From positions 1,702,001 to 1,766,000 of the forward strand of contig NZ_JAJONE010000001.1 in the NCBI RefSeq assembly GCF_024700075.1: a stretch of DNA of 64,000 nucleotides, in the 5' to 3' direction. The notes below the pieces were generated by a model. It was not told the origin of the DNA and made no database searches. It saw nothing but the letters and a program-made list of their open reading frames with translations. A program made the position numbers and the translations under genes. Of the stretch, positions 9,548-18,550 are shown piece after piece; the stretch's first letter is position 1, and each line of letters starts with the position of its first letter. Origin of the DNA: Hymenobacter sp. J193. GTDB lineage: Bacteria > Bacteroidota > Bacteroidia > Cytophagales > Hymenobacteraceae.

Positions 9548-10753
9548 CTATGGCAGCAGCACCATGGTCACGATGTGCTGGCCGGGCGGAGTTTGCACAT
9601 CCAGGGCGTAGCGGCTGGGGTAAAGCAGTTCCAGGCGGCGGCGCAGATTTACCAGCCCCACGCCGCCCGGCTGCCGGGGCAGGTCCCGCTCAGCATCGGC
9701 AGGCGCCACGTGGTTGAGCACCGAAAATCGTAGCAGGCCATCGGGGGCCAGATGAAGACTGATGTGAACCGCTACGGGACGGGCGGCCAGGTCGCCGTGC
9801 TTGAAGGCGTTTTCGACCAGTGGCAGCAGCAGCAGCGGCGCAATGGGGTGGGCACAGTCGGGTCCCGCGCCTTCCACATCGAAGCGGATGGCCTCGGGCG
9901 CGGAAGCCGGCAGGCGCAGGCGCTGCAGATCCAGAAAGCTGTGCAGGTGGGCCAGCTCCCGGCTTATGGGCACGGTATCGGTGCTGCTTTCGTAGAGCAG
10001 GTAGCGCATGATTTCGGCCAGGCGCAGCACCGCCTCCGGGGCTTTGTCGGACTTGCGGCTGGTCAGCGAGTAGATATTGTTGAGGGTATTGAAGAGAAAG
10101 TGCGGGTTGATCTGGGTTTTGAGCATGGCCAGCTCCGTAAGCAGCTGCTGGCGCTCCAGCTCCCGGTGGTTGCGCAGCCCGCTGAGGTAGTCGCCCGTGA
10201 TGCGTAGGCCCGAGCTGAAAAAGATAGTGCTCAGCCCCAGCAGCGTATAGGGGATAATCATCATGAGCTTCTGCTGGGTGGTCTGGGCTTCTTCCATAGC
10301 GCCGCCCCCAATCAAGCCGGAAATGCCAAAGCGCAGCGGCACGTAGGCTGCCAGCAGCAGCAGCACGCCGCCCAGATAGGGCCAGAGCCGACCCCGGCCC
10401 ACGGTACCTGGCACCAGCACCATCCAGTTGAAATAGAAAATGCTGCCCGACAGCCCATTCGTGAGCAGGGCCCGCAGTACCAGCTGGTCTTGGGGCATCC
10501 GGTGCTTGGGCCCAGCATTGAGGTTGCTGTAGACGGCCAGTCCGTCAAGCAGCAGCAGGGCGCCCCAGAACAGGAAATGCACCCATTTGGGTACGGCGGC
10601 TTCCTCGGAGCGGGGCCACCACTCCAGGCGGGAAAAGGCGCGCAGTCGGGCCCGACGGCTTTGTGGGGAAGCGGCCGACGAGGGCGCATCAAGAGTAGAA
10701 GCAACGGTTTGCACCCCGGAAGATAGGCAGACGCCGGATTTTGGCGGGTTCAT
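9548..10753 (-). CDS. LytS-like sensor histidine kinase (His_kinase family)
   Basis: About 401 residues. An N-terminal tail of roughly 55 residues precedes four membrane helices (around VHFLFWGALLLLDGLAVY, GSIFYFNWMVLVPG, YLGGVLLLLAAYVPL and MIIPYTLLGLSTIFF). There is no extracellular sensor domain of any size. A coiled segment leads to the phospho-acceptor His in LKTQINPHFLFNTLNNIYSL, then a HATPase domain with N box LVENAFKHG and G box PGGVGLVNLRRRLELLY. It should phosphorylate the regulator encoded 181 bp downstream. The compact membrane sensor resembles intramembrane-sensing kinases that watch ABC transporters, and an ABC exporter is divergently encoded 0.2 kb away; that link is inference. 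Confidence 0.93.
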   Translation of the reverse strand: MNPPKSGVCLSSGVQTVASTLDAPSSAASPQSRRARLRAFSRLEWWPRSEEAAVPKWVHFLFWGALLLLDGLAVYSNLNAGPKHRMPQDQLVLRALLTNGLSGSIFYFNWMVLVPGTVGRGRLWPYLGGVLLLLAAYVPLRFGISGLIGGGAMEEAQTTQQKLMMIIPYTLLGLSTIFFSSGLRITGDYLSGLRNHRELERQQLLTELAMLKTQINPHFLFNTLNNIYSLTSRKSDKAPEAVLRLAEIMRYLLYESSTDTVPISRELAHLHSFLDLQRLRLPASAPEAIRFDVEGAGPDCAHPIAPLLLLPLVENAFKHGDLAARPVAVHISLHLAPDGLLRFSVLNHVAPADAERDLPRQPGGVGLVNLRRRLELLYPSRYALDVQTPPGQHIVTMVLLP

Positions 10754-10931
10754 CTTCAACCAATGCCCCGTCCGGCTTCAACCAACGGCGCACTTTCCGC
10801 CCCCAATCCGTGTCCCCTGCTGATTAGCTGAGTTTCGGGTCTGTTTTTCGGGTTGAAGCGGCAAAAACCGCCATTGCCGGGAAAGCCGGCCGGCTTGGTT
10901 GAATACCCGGAAAAGCACCGGAAGCAGCCGC

Positions 10932-10939
10932 TACGTTTG
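10932..10939 (+). promoter_or_regulatory. -7 promoter element for the ABC exporter operon
   Basis: TACGTTTG, 27 bp before the ATG at 10967, in the region shared with the divergent histidine kinase gene. Confidence 0.6.
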
Positions 10940-10966
10940 CTGTCGTCTACTCTGCTTTTCTGCGCT

Positions 10967-11899
10967 ATGAACTCAACTACTGCTCCGCTCCTGGTCGAAA
11001 CCCGCGACCTGTCTTTCCAATTCGGCCAGCGGCCCATTCTGCACAGCTTGCCGCTGCAGGTGCCGGCCGGCAGCATCTACGGCTTTCTGGGGCCCAACGG
11101 GGCCGGCAAAAGCACCACCATGCGGCTGCTGCTGGGGCTGCTGCAACCCACGGCCGGCTCGGTTTACCTGTTTGGCTACGAGCTGCGCCGCCACCGCGTG
11201 GCTTTGCTCAGCCGGGTGGGGGCCCTCATCGAAAACCCTTCGCTCTACGACCACCTCACGGGCTTTGAGAATGTGGAAGCCACCCGCCGCCTGCGCGGCG
11301 TGCCGGCCCACCGCACCGCCGAGGTGCTGGAAATAGTAGGCCTGACAGAGGCCGCCCGCCGCCCGGCCCGCGAGTATTCCCTGGGCATGCGCCAGCGCCT
11401 GGGCCTGGCCACCGCCCTGCTCTCCGACCCCGCCCTGCTGCTGCTCGACGAGCCCACCAACGGCCTCGACCCCAATGGCATCATCGACATGCGGGAGCTG
11501 CTGCGCCGCCTGCGCGACGACCACGGCAAAACCATCATTGTCTCAAGCCACCTCATCAGTGAAATAGAGAAAGTGGCCACCCACGTGGGCGTCATTCAGC
11601 AGGGGCGAATGGCGTTCCAGGGCAGCCTGCCCGACCTGCAGCGCCTGCAAACCGGCCGGGCGCGCCTGGTGCTCGAAACCGACAGCGCCGACACCTGCCG
11701 CAACCTGCTGCCCCGGCTGCTGGGCTCAGCCCAGGTAATTGGCACCGGTACGCTGTGGCTGCCCTGGCTCACGCCTGCCCAAACGGCCGAAGTAGCCGCC
11801 GCTGTGGTAGGCGCCGGGCTGCCGCTCTACGGCCTGCGCCTGGAGCAGCCTTCCCTCGAAGAAACTTTCCTGCACCTCACCGAAAACGCTGCTATCTAA
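10967..11899 (+). CDS. ABC transporter ATP-binding protein (ABC-2/BcrA type)
   Basis: 310 residues. ATPase of an exporter: Walker A GPNGAGKSTTMRLL, Q-loop region LIENPSLYDHLTGFENV, signature YSLGMRQRLGLA, Walker B LLLLDEPTNGLDPNG and switch His in IIVSSHLISEIE. The C-terminal tail of about 80 residues after the ATPase core is typical of BcrA/NatA-like proteins. The start at 10967 (MNSTTAPLLVETRDLSF) follows a promoter element; the open frame upstream is not conserved. The stop overlaps the permease start in TAATG, so the two are translationally coupled. Substrate unknown; family members export antibiotics, peptides or sodium. Confidence 0.93.
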   Translation: MNSTTAPLLVETRDLSFQFGQRPILHSLPLQVPAGSIYGFLGPNGAGKSTTMRLLLGLLQPTAGSVYLFGYELRRHRVALLSRVGALIENPSLYDHLTGFENVEATRRLRGVPAHRTAEVLEIVGLTEAARRPAREYSLGMRQRLGLATALLSDPALLLLDEPTNGLDPNGIIDMRELLRRLRDDHGKTIIVSSHLISEIEKVATHVGVIQQGRMAFQGSLPDLQRLQTGRARLVLETDSADTCRNLLPRLLGSAQVIGTGTLWLPWLTPAQTAEVAAAVVGAGLPLYGLRLEQPSLEETFLHLTENAAI

Positions 11900-12744
11900 T
11901 GACTACCCTTTCTGCCTCCGACTCTTTCCTGGCTTTGCCAGTTGCCCCGGCTCCCCTCACCCAACTGCGCCGCAGCCTGCAGGCTGATACCCTCAAGCTA
12001 CGGCGCACGGCGGCCCTACGGCTGACGCTTTTCAGCGGGGCGCTGCCGGTGTTGCTGGTGTTCATGATTTACCTGTTCAAGGGTCACGCCATCGTCAAGC
12101 CGGGCACCGACCCGTGGCCGAGCTTCCTGATGCGCTCCTGGCAAACGGCAGGCACCCTGCTGCTGCCGCTGTTTGTGGTGCTGCTTACCAGCCTGCTCGT
12201 GCACGTCGAAACCAAGGCCACGGCCTGGAAGCATCTGTATGCGCAGCCGGTGGGCCGCGGGGCGGTATTCGTTTCCAAGCTGCTGGTGCTACTGGCGCTG
12301 AACGCGGTGGCGCTGCTGCTCTTTGCCGGCTTATTGCTGGGTGCCGGCGCCCTGCTGATGCTGGTGCGGCCTAAGCTGGGTTTCCAGAGCCACGCTATTC
12401 CGCTGGAAACCATCGTTTGGATGCTGGGCCGCACTTACGTAGCCACATTGGGGCTGCTGGCTGTGCAGTACATCGTGAGCTTGTTTTGGCGCTCCTTCGT
12501 GGTACCAGTGGGCATTGGCATGGGCGCGGTGGTATCGACCATTGCCCTGCTGCAGTGGGAGCATGCCGATAAAATCCCGTACGCGGCCCCACTGGGCACG
12601 GCTGTAGCCCTGCGCCTCGATAAAGTGAAGGGCATCGTGGTGGCCCACGAGCTGGCTTCGCACGAATGGTATAGTCTGGCCTGGTTTGCGGGCTCCCTGG
12701 TAGTAGGCTACATCCTGCTACAGCGGCGCACCATCACTGCTTGA
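11899..12744 (+). CDS. ABC-2 type transporter permease
   Basis: 281 residues, partner of the preceding ATPase. Six hydrophobic segments can be picked out (LFSGALPVLLVFMIYLF; TAGTLLLPLFVVLLTSLLVHV; LLVLLALNAVALLLFAGLLLG; TYVATLGLLAVQYIVSLF; FVVPVGIGMGAVVSTIALL; LAWFAGSLVVGYILL). VHVETKATAWKHLYAQPV matches the first cytoplasmic loop of lantibiotic-immunity/ABC-2 permeases. The ATG at 11899 overlaps the upstream stop codon; a longer frame beginning at 11755 merely reads through the ATPase gene in another frame. Export of a peptide, antibiotic or lipid is likely but not shown. Confidence 0.87.
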   Translation: MTTLSASDSFLALPVAPAPLTQLRRSLQADTLKLRRTAALRLTLFSGALPVLLVFMIYLFKGHAIVKPGTDPWPSFLMRSWQTAGTLLLPLFVVLLTSLLVHVETKATAWKHLYAQPVGRGAVFVSKLLVLLALNAVALLLFAGLLLGAGALLMLVRPKLGFQSHAIPLETIVWMLGRTYVATLGLLAVQYIVSLFWRSFVVPVGIGMGAVVSTIALLQWEHADKIPYAAPLGTAVALRLDKVKGIVVAHELASHEWYSLAWFAGSLVVGYILLQRRTITA

Positions 12745-12834
12745 GGCCGCGCGGGTACGGCCGGCTGGCGCGCCCGTTCACGCCGATAAATGGCCCGTTG
12801 GTTGGAATAAAACCGGCCTGCCGCAACCCTACCG

Positions 12835-12842
12835 TAGTTTTG
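12835..12842 (+). promoter_or_regulatory. -7 promoter element for the first outer-membrane receptor
   Basis: TAGTTTTG, 134 bp before the start at 12976, leaving a long 5' leader in which no gene is seen. Confidence 0.45.
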
Positions 12843-12975
12843 CAGTCATTGACGCGCTGCTTATACCACTCGGCCAACAGGCTTGTCGGCTGACATCTGC
12901 TACCACCGCAACCGGTCTGTCTGAGCTGAACCAGCACCCTGCTCCGCTCTTTTTTCACGCTTCCTTCTTACCGCT

Positions 12976-15546
12976 ATGAAACACACGTATCTCCCCCTGG
13001 TACTGACGAGCCTGCTCGCAGCGCCTGCCCTGGCCCAAACCACGCCCGCCCCCGCTCCTGCTGGTCAGCGGCCCACCGGCGGCACCGTAACGGCCACCAG
13101 CACCGCACTGCCCGCCGCGCCCCAGGGCACCGGCCGCCTCGAAGGCACCGTGCTGGATGCCACCACCAAAAAGCCCGTGGAGTACGCCACGGTGGCTTTG
13201 CTGCCGGCCAACGGCGAAGTGCCGCTGGATGGGACCGTGGCCGATGACCGTGGCCGCTATCAGCTGAAAAACCTGGCCCCCGGCGCCTACCGCCTCCAGG
13301 TTACCTTCATCGGCTACGCGGCCCAAACCGTAGCCGTAACGGTAACCGACGGCTCCACCACCGTACCAGCCGTGGCCCTGACTTCCAGCACCCAGAAGCT
13401 GGGGGAGGTGACGGTAACGGGTGAGCGGCCCGTGGTGGAAAGCAAGCCCGACCGCCTGGTGTACAACGCGGCCCAGGATGCTACCAACCGCGGGGGCACG
13501 GCCGCCGATGTGCTGCGCAAAGCCCCTATGCTGAGCGTGGACCCCGACGGTAACCTGCAGCTGAACGGCTCGGCCAACGTGCGGGTGCTCATCAACGGCA
13601 AGCCCTCGGCGGTGGTGTCCGGTGACCTGGCCCAGGCCCTCAAGCAGCTGCCCGCCGACCAGATCAAGAACGTGGAGGTAATTACCTCGCCCTCGGCCAA
13701 ATACGATGGCGAAGGCTCCGGCGGCATCGTGAACATCGTGCTCAAGGAAAACAACCTGCAGGGCATCAACGGCAACGTGGGCCTGGCCCTGGGCACGCGC
13801 AACTCCAACGGCAATCTGGGCCTGAACGCCCGCAAAGGCAAGCTGAGCCTCTCGTCGGCGCTAAATGGGTGGTCGTTCTACGCCCCCGGCGACCAGGAAG
13901 TAGACCGCACCGACCGCACTGCCGATGGGGCCACGATTGGCTACCTACGCCAGCGCAACGACGGCTTCGGCTTCGGGGGCGGCGGCAATGGTCGTATCGG
14001 GCTGGACTACGAGCCGGCGCCCAACCACGCCCTCAGCCTGGCCTTCAACGGCAGCTTGTTCCGCAACCGCTTCGATGTGGACATCGACAACCAATACACC
14101 TCGCCCACCGGGGAGCCCCTCGGCAGCGGCCAACTAGGCAACTACGAGCGCGAAACGATGCAGAAGTTCCGCACCCAGAGCTACGACCTGACGGGCACCT
14201 ACACGCGCACCTTCGGGCAGGGCAGCCGCCGCGAGTGGACGGTGTTGGCCCAGCACTCCCGCAACCGCAACTACCGCTTCTACGACGTGGACCAGTTCTC
14301 CCGCGAAAATGCCAACCCCGATGGCACACCCGATTTTCAGGAGTTCAGCCCCAACACGGCCCGCAACCTGGAAACCACCATCCAGACCGACTACGTGCTG
14401 CCCATCAAGGAAAAGCAGACCCTGGAGTTTGGCGGTAAGCTTATCAAGCGTACGGTGGAAAGTGACTACCGCGTAAGCCGGGCTAAGGCAGACGGCATCT
14501 TTACGGAAGAAAGCGCCCTCACCAACACCTATGACTATAACCAGGACGTGCAGGCCGGCTACGCCACCTATGCCACCCCCCTGGGCAAAAACTACACCGT
14601 ACGGCTGGGGGCCCGCGTGGAGCGCACCGAACTGCAGGGCAACTTCCAGACCCAGGACAAGCCGTTCGGTCTTGAATTTACCAACCTGCTGCCCAACGTG
14701 GCCCTCACGCGCAACCTCAAGCAGCCGGGCTCTACGGTGCGCCTGAGCTACTCGCGCCGGATTCAGCGGCCCAGCATTTTCTACCTGAACCCCTACCGCA
14801 ACGAATCCGACCCGCGCAACATCTCCGTGGGAAACCAGGAGCTGAAGGCCGAGTTCACCGATAATCTGGAACTGAACTGGAACACCTTCGTGAAGAGCTC
14901 CGTGCTGAACGTGACGCTCTACACCCGGCAAACCAACAACGCCATTGAGCGCGTGAACAACACCGAGGACGACGGCCGCGTGGTGGCCACCTACGGCAAC
15001 GTGGCCCGCAACCAGACCTACGGCCTCAACCTGTTCGGCTCGTTCAAGCCCCTGCCCAAGTGGGATATCAGCGGCAACGTGAGTGCCTACTACGTGTACC
15101 TGTTCAGCCAGGAACTTACCAACCGGGGCCAGCGCGGCAAAAACTCCGGCGTGGTGTACTCGGCCAACATCAACTCGGGCTACAAGTTCGACAAGGGCTT
15201 GAGTCTGCAGTTCTTCGGCATGCTCAACTCGCCCCGCATTCAGCTCCAGGGAAAAAGCTCGGCCTGGCAGATGTACTCCATCGGGCTGCGCAAGGAGCTG
15301 TTCAAGGGTAAAGGCGACTTCACGCTCAACGCCGACAACCCCTTCACGCGCTACGTGAAGCTGGTAAACGACTTCGACAACGGCTTTTCGGACTCGCGCA
15401 ACACTACCTTCATCTACAACCGCGGTGTGCGGGCCGCTTTCAGCTACCGCTTCGGCAAGCTCGAAAACAAGCCCCAGCGCCCCAAGCGCAGCATCCGCAA
15501 CGACGACCAGAAAGCCGGCGAAGGCGGCGGCCAGGGCCAGCAGTAA
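12976..15546 (+). CDS. TonB-dependent-receptor-like outer membrane protein (carboxypeptidase-regulatory domain plus OMP_b-brl_3 barrel), paralog 1
   Basis: 856 residues. Signal peptide MKHTYLPLVLTSLLAAPALAQ, a Pro/Ala/Thr-rich stretch, then a carboxypeptidase-regulatory-like domain (residues ~52-130: GRLEGTVLDATTKKPVEYAT, LQVTFIGYAAQTV). A plug-like domain follows (LGEVTVTGERPVVESKPDRL, ADVLRKAPMLSVDPDGNLQL, VRVLINGKPSA, PSAKYDGEGSGGIVNIVLK), then a barrel of about 550 residues with RLSYSRRIQRPSIFYLNPY. The tail after the last strand is basic and Gly/Gln-rich. The family is seen next to LytTR systems and peptide exporters; substrate unknown. It is closely related to the next gene along its whole length, so they arose by tandem duplication. 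Confidence 0.9.
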   Translation: MKHTYLPLVLTSLLAAPALAQTTPAPAPAGQRPTGGTVTATSTALPAAPQGTGRLEGTVLDATTKKPVEYATVALLPANGEVPLDGTVADDRGRYQLKNLAPGAYRLQVTFIGYAAQTVAVTVTDGSTTVPAVALTSSTQKLGEVTVTGERPVVESKPDRLVYNAAQDATNRGGTAADVLRKAPMLSVDPDGNLQLNGSANVRVLINGKPSAVVSGDLAQALKQLPADQIKNVEVITSPSAKYDGEGSGGIVNIVLKENNLQGINGNVGLALGTRNSNGNLGLNARKGKLSLSSALNGWSFYAPGDQEVDRTDRTADGATIGYLRQRNDGFGFGGGGNGRIGLDYEPAPNHALSLAFNGSLFRNRFDVDIDNQYTSPTGEPLGSGQLGNYERETMQKFRTQSYDLTGTYTRTFGQGSRREWTVLAQHSRNRNYRFYDVDQFSRENANPDGTPDFQEFSPNTARNLETTIQTDYVLPIKEKQTLEFGGKLIKRTVESDYRVSRAKADGIFTEESALTNTYDYNQDVQAGYATYATPLGKNYTVRLGARVERTELQGNFQTQDKPFGLEFTNLLPNVALTRNLKQPGSTVRLSYSRRIQRPSIFYLNPYRNESDPRNISVGNQELKAEFTDNLELNWNTFVKSSVLNVTLYTRQTNNAIERVNNTEDDGRVVATYGNVARNQTYGLNLFGSFKPLPKWDISGNVSAYYVYLFSQELTNRGQRGKNSGVVYSANINSGYKFDKGLSLQFFGMLNSPRIQLQGKSSAWQMYSIGLRKELFKGKGDFTLNADNPFTRYVKLVNDFDNGFSDSRNTTFIYNRGVRAAFSYRFGKLENKPQRPKRSIRNDDQKAGEGGGQGQQ

Positions 15547-15581
15547 TCCTGTTTGAATGATTGAGTGAAATTGGTGGAACG

Positions 15582-15611
15582 GCCCGGTGCAATGCGCCGG
15601 GCTGTTTTTTT
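15582..15611 (+). terminator. Rho-independent terminator after receptor paralog 1
   Basis: A 9-bp stem GCCCGGTGC / GCGCCGGGC with an AAT loop, followed by a run of seven T, 35 bp after the stop codon. Confidence 0.8.
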
Positions 15612-15627
15612 ATGGAGGGGAAACCGC

Positions 15628-15847
15628 TGTCATTGCGAGGCGGAGCCGAAGCAATCCGTCCTGAGCAAAACCAGACACTCCTTTTTACCAAAAAGCCCTG
15701 GCGCCTGGGCTGCCGTCATTGCGAGCATGTGGCGCATCAAACCAGGGTCGAAGCAATGACGGCGGTTGTTCTGCCGGGGGATTGTCACATCCTGAGGCTT
15801 GCCACGTTGTCCAGGACGGATTGCTTCGGCTACGCCTCGCAATGACA
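15628..15847. repeat. Interspersed palindromic element, copy 1 (TGTCATTGCGAG family)
   Basis: Outer arms of 36 bp at 15628-15663 and 15812-15847 are inverted and differ at one base; they begin TGTCATTGCGAGGCG. Nested inside is a second inverted pair, CCGTCATTGC (15713-15722) and GCAATGACGG (15753-15762). The inner segment GCATGTGGCGCATCAA recurs in copy 2. No open frame or transposase is present, so it is a non-autonomous element. The remaining gap to 15999 holds nothing recognisable. Confidence 0.8.
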
Positions 15848-15999
15848 GTGGTTTTTTCCGGCCAGTTTTTATTTCACCCCTTGCCAACGCTGGCGCTATT
15901 TTATGACTCCCTGCGTGAAATACTGGCCGGGCTTGCAGCGTTTCCGGAATTCTGCTGTTAGTGGCGTGTCTGTCGATTCTTCTTTTATCCTTTCGTTTT

Positions 16000-18525
16000 A
16001 TGAAGCAGTGGTTACACCTGCTGCTGCCGGCTTTGCTGGCAGCCTCTCCTACCCTGGCCCAGACTACCCCGGCCGCTCCCACGCAAACTGCTACCAAAGG
16101 CACCGGCCGCCTTTCCGGTCGGGTGCTGGATGCGGCCACCCAGAAGCCGGTGGAATACGCCACCGTGGTGTTGCTGCCCGCGACGGGCACGGCGGCCCTG
16201 GCCTCTACTACCGGCGACGAGCAGGGCCGGTTTGAACTGAAGAACCTGCCGGCCGGCTCTTTTCGGCTGCAGCTTAGCTTTGTGGGCTACACCACGCGCA
16301 TCGAAAATGTAACGGTGACGGGGCAATTGACGGACCTGGGCGCCCTCACCCTGGCCACCAGCACGCAGAAGCTGGGCGAAGTAACCGTGACCGGAGAGCG
16401 GCCCGTTATCGAAAGCAAGCCCGACCGCCTCGTGTACAACGCCGATCAGGATGCCACCAACGCCGGCGGCACGGCCTCGGATATTCTGCGCAAAACCCCC
16501 ATGGTGAACGTGGACGGGGACGGCAACGTGCAGCTGCGCGGCACCTCCAACGTGCGTATTCTCATCAACAATAAGCCTTCGGCCATGCTCTCGGGCAATC
16601 TGGCGGAGGCGCTGAAGCAGATTCCGGCCGACCAGATCAAGGCTATTGAAGTGGTGACTTCGCCCTCGGCCAAGTACGATGCCGAAGGCTCGGGCGGGGT
16701 CATCAACATCGTGCTGAAAAAGAACTCCCTCGAAGGCACCAACGGCAGCGTGGGGGCTACGGCCGGCAACCGCAACCAAAGTTTGAATGGCTCCCTCAAC
16801 GCCAAGCGGGGCAAGTTTGGCGTTAATACCAAGCTGACGGGCTTCCGCAACCTCTACCCCTACCGCTCCAGCACTACCCGCACCGACTTTGTGCCCGGTA
16901 CCGCCGGCGGTGAACGTCAGGTGCTGGGCCAGCTGGAGCAGCGGAGCGTGTCGGAGAATACGGGCAAGGGCGGCTACGGGCAGGTGGAGTTCACCTACGA
17001 CCCTTCGCCCCTACACAGCTTCACACTCAGCGGCAACGGCAACCAGTACCAGAGCAGCTCGCCCCAAGAGTTGTTCAACGAATATCGGCAAACCACGCCG
17101 TCGGCTCCCGGCCAGTTCTCGCTCGATACGCTGTACTCCCGCGACATCGTGCAGCAGTTTCAGTTCCGCAACTACGACCTGAACGCGAGCTATACGCGCA
17201 CCTTCGGCGAAGCCCAGCCCCGCCGTGAGTGGAGCGTGCTGGCCCAGCACACCCAGAACCGCAACACCCAGGAGTACAGTCTCGATCAGTACCACGCCGC
17301 CGATGTGCAAAAGGGGCCGCTGGAATACCAGGAGCGCAGCAACAACCTGGCCCGCAACACTGAAACCACCCTCCAAACCGACTACACTCACCCGTTCAGC
17401 CCGACCAGCACCCTGGAGGCTGGGGCCAAAACCATCCGCCGCACCGTCAGCAGCGACTACAGCCTCGATACGCTGCTCACAAACGTGCACCCCGACTTCG
17501 TGCGCAGTGTGCGCCGCTCCAATGCCTTCGACTACAACCAGAACGTGCTGGCGGCCTACGCCACCTATGGCTTCACGCTCGACTCGGTGTACAACTTCAG
17601 TTTGGGCGCCCGCCTGGAGCGCACCGATATTCAGGGTGAGTTTCAGGGAGAAAACGGCCGGTTTTCTAATGACTACCTGAACGTGCTGCCCAACCTGAGC
17701 GTGACGCGCACCCTCGGCAAGCCTGGCCAGACGCTGCGCCTGAGCTACTCCCGCCGCATTCAGCGCCCGCAGATTTACTACCTGAACCCCTACGTGAACC
17801 AGAGCACGCCCAGCAGCATCAGCTACGGCAACCCCAACCTCTCGCCCGAAATCACAGACTCCTATGAGCTGAGCTACGGCACCTTCGGGGAGAAAACGTC
17901 TTTAAACGTGTCGACTTACACGCGGCGCACAGGCAACTCCATTGAGGAGTTCAACCGCTACAACGAGGCGCTGGCCCGCACCGAAACCACCTTCGGCAAC
18001 CTGGCTACTAACACTACTTTTGGCCTGGGCCTGTACGGCTCCTGGAAGCCCGTTAAGGGCTGGGACATCAGCAGCAACATCAACACCGATTACACCCGCA
18101 TCTACAGTGCCGCCCTCAGCCGCACGAGCAGCCGCCTGAACGGCTCCATGAACCTGAATACGTCCCTGAAGTTGGGCAAAGTGTATTCCCTGCAGGGCTT
18201 CGGCGGCGGCTGGACCGGCGGCGTGCAGCTCCAGTCGCGCTACGCGGGCGGCATATGGTACGGCCTGGGCGTCAAGCGCACTTTGCTCAAGGAAAAAGCC
18301 GACCTCACCTTCAATGCCAGCAATTTCCTGCAGAATGGGCGGGCCTTCCGCAATACCACCGAAACCGACCAGTTCCGCAGCACCGGCACCTGGTTTCAGT
18401 ACAACCGCGGCGTGCGTCTGTCCTTCAACTACCGCTTTGGCAAGCTGGATAGCGGCTCCCAGCGCCAGCGCCGCACCATCCAGAACGACGACTCCAAGCA
18501 AGGCGGCAGCAAAGGCGGCCAGTAG
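16000..18525 (+). CDS. TonB-dependent-receptor-like outer membrane protein, paralog 2
   Basis: 841 residues. Signal peptide MKQWLHLLLPALLAASPTLAQ from the ATG at 16000; the longer GTG start at 15961 would bury it. Same order as paralog 1: carboxypeptidase-regulatory-like domain (GRLSGRVLDAATQKPVEYAT), plug-like region (LGEVTVTGERPVIESKPDRL, ILRKTPMVNVDGDGNVQL, VRILINNKPSA, PSAKYDAEGSGGVINIVLKK) and a long barrel with RLSYSRRIQRPQIYYLNPY. The C-terminus RRTIQNDDSKQGG mirrors RSIRNDDQKAGE of paralog 1. No promoter element is obvious just upstream, and a terminator and a palindromic element separate it from paralog 1, so it may be separately regulated. Ligand unknown. Confidence 0.9.
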   Translation: MKQWLHLLLPALLAASPTLAQTTPAAPTQTATKGTGRLSGRVLDAATQKPVEYATVVLLPATGTAALASTTGDEQGRFELKNLPAGSFRLQLSFVGYTTRIENVTVTGQLTDLGALTLATSTQKLGEVTVTGERPVIESKPDRLVYNADQDATNAGGTASDILRKTPMVNVDGDGNVQLRGTSNVRILINNKPSAMLSGNLAEALKQIPADQIKAIEVVTSPSAKYDAEGSGGVINIVLKKNSLEGTNGSVGATAGNRNQSLNGSLNAKRGKFGVNTKLTGFRNLYPYRSSTTRTDFVPGTAGGERQVLGQLEQRSVSENTGKGGYGQVEFTYDPSPLHSFTLSGNGNQYQSSSPQELFNEYRQTTPSAPGQFSLDTLYSRDIVQQFQFRNYDLNASYTRTFGEAQPRREWSVLAQHTQNRNTQEYSLDQYHAADVQKGPLEYQERSNNLARNTETTLQTDYTHPFSPTSTLEAGAKTIRRTVSSDYSLDTLLTNVHPDFVRSVRRSNAFDYNQNVLAAYATYGFTLDSVYNFSLGARLERTDIQGEFQGENGRFSNDYLNVLPNLSVTRTLGKPGQTLRLSYSRRIQRPQIYYLNPYVNQSTPSSISYGNPNLSPEITDSYELSYGTFGEKTSLNVSTYTRRTGNSIEEFNRYNEALARTETTFGNLATNTTFGLGLYGSWKPVKGWDISSNINTDYTRIYSAALSRTSSRLNGSMNLNTSLKLGKVYSLQGFGGGWTGGVQLQSRYAGGIWYGLGVKRTLLKEKADLTFNASNFLQNGRAFRNTTETDQFRSTGTWFQYNRGVRLSFNYRFGKLDSGSQRQRRTIQNDDSKQGGSKGGQ

Positions 18526-18550
18526 CGGTGAGAGGGGTGACACGTAATAC

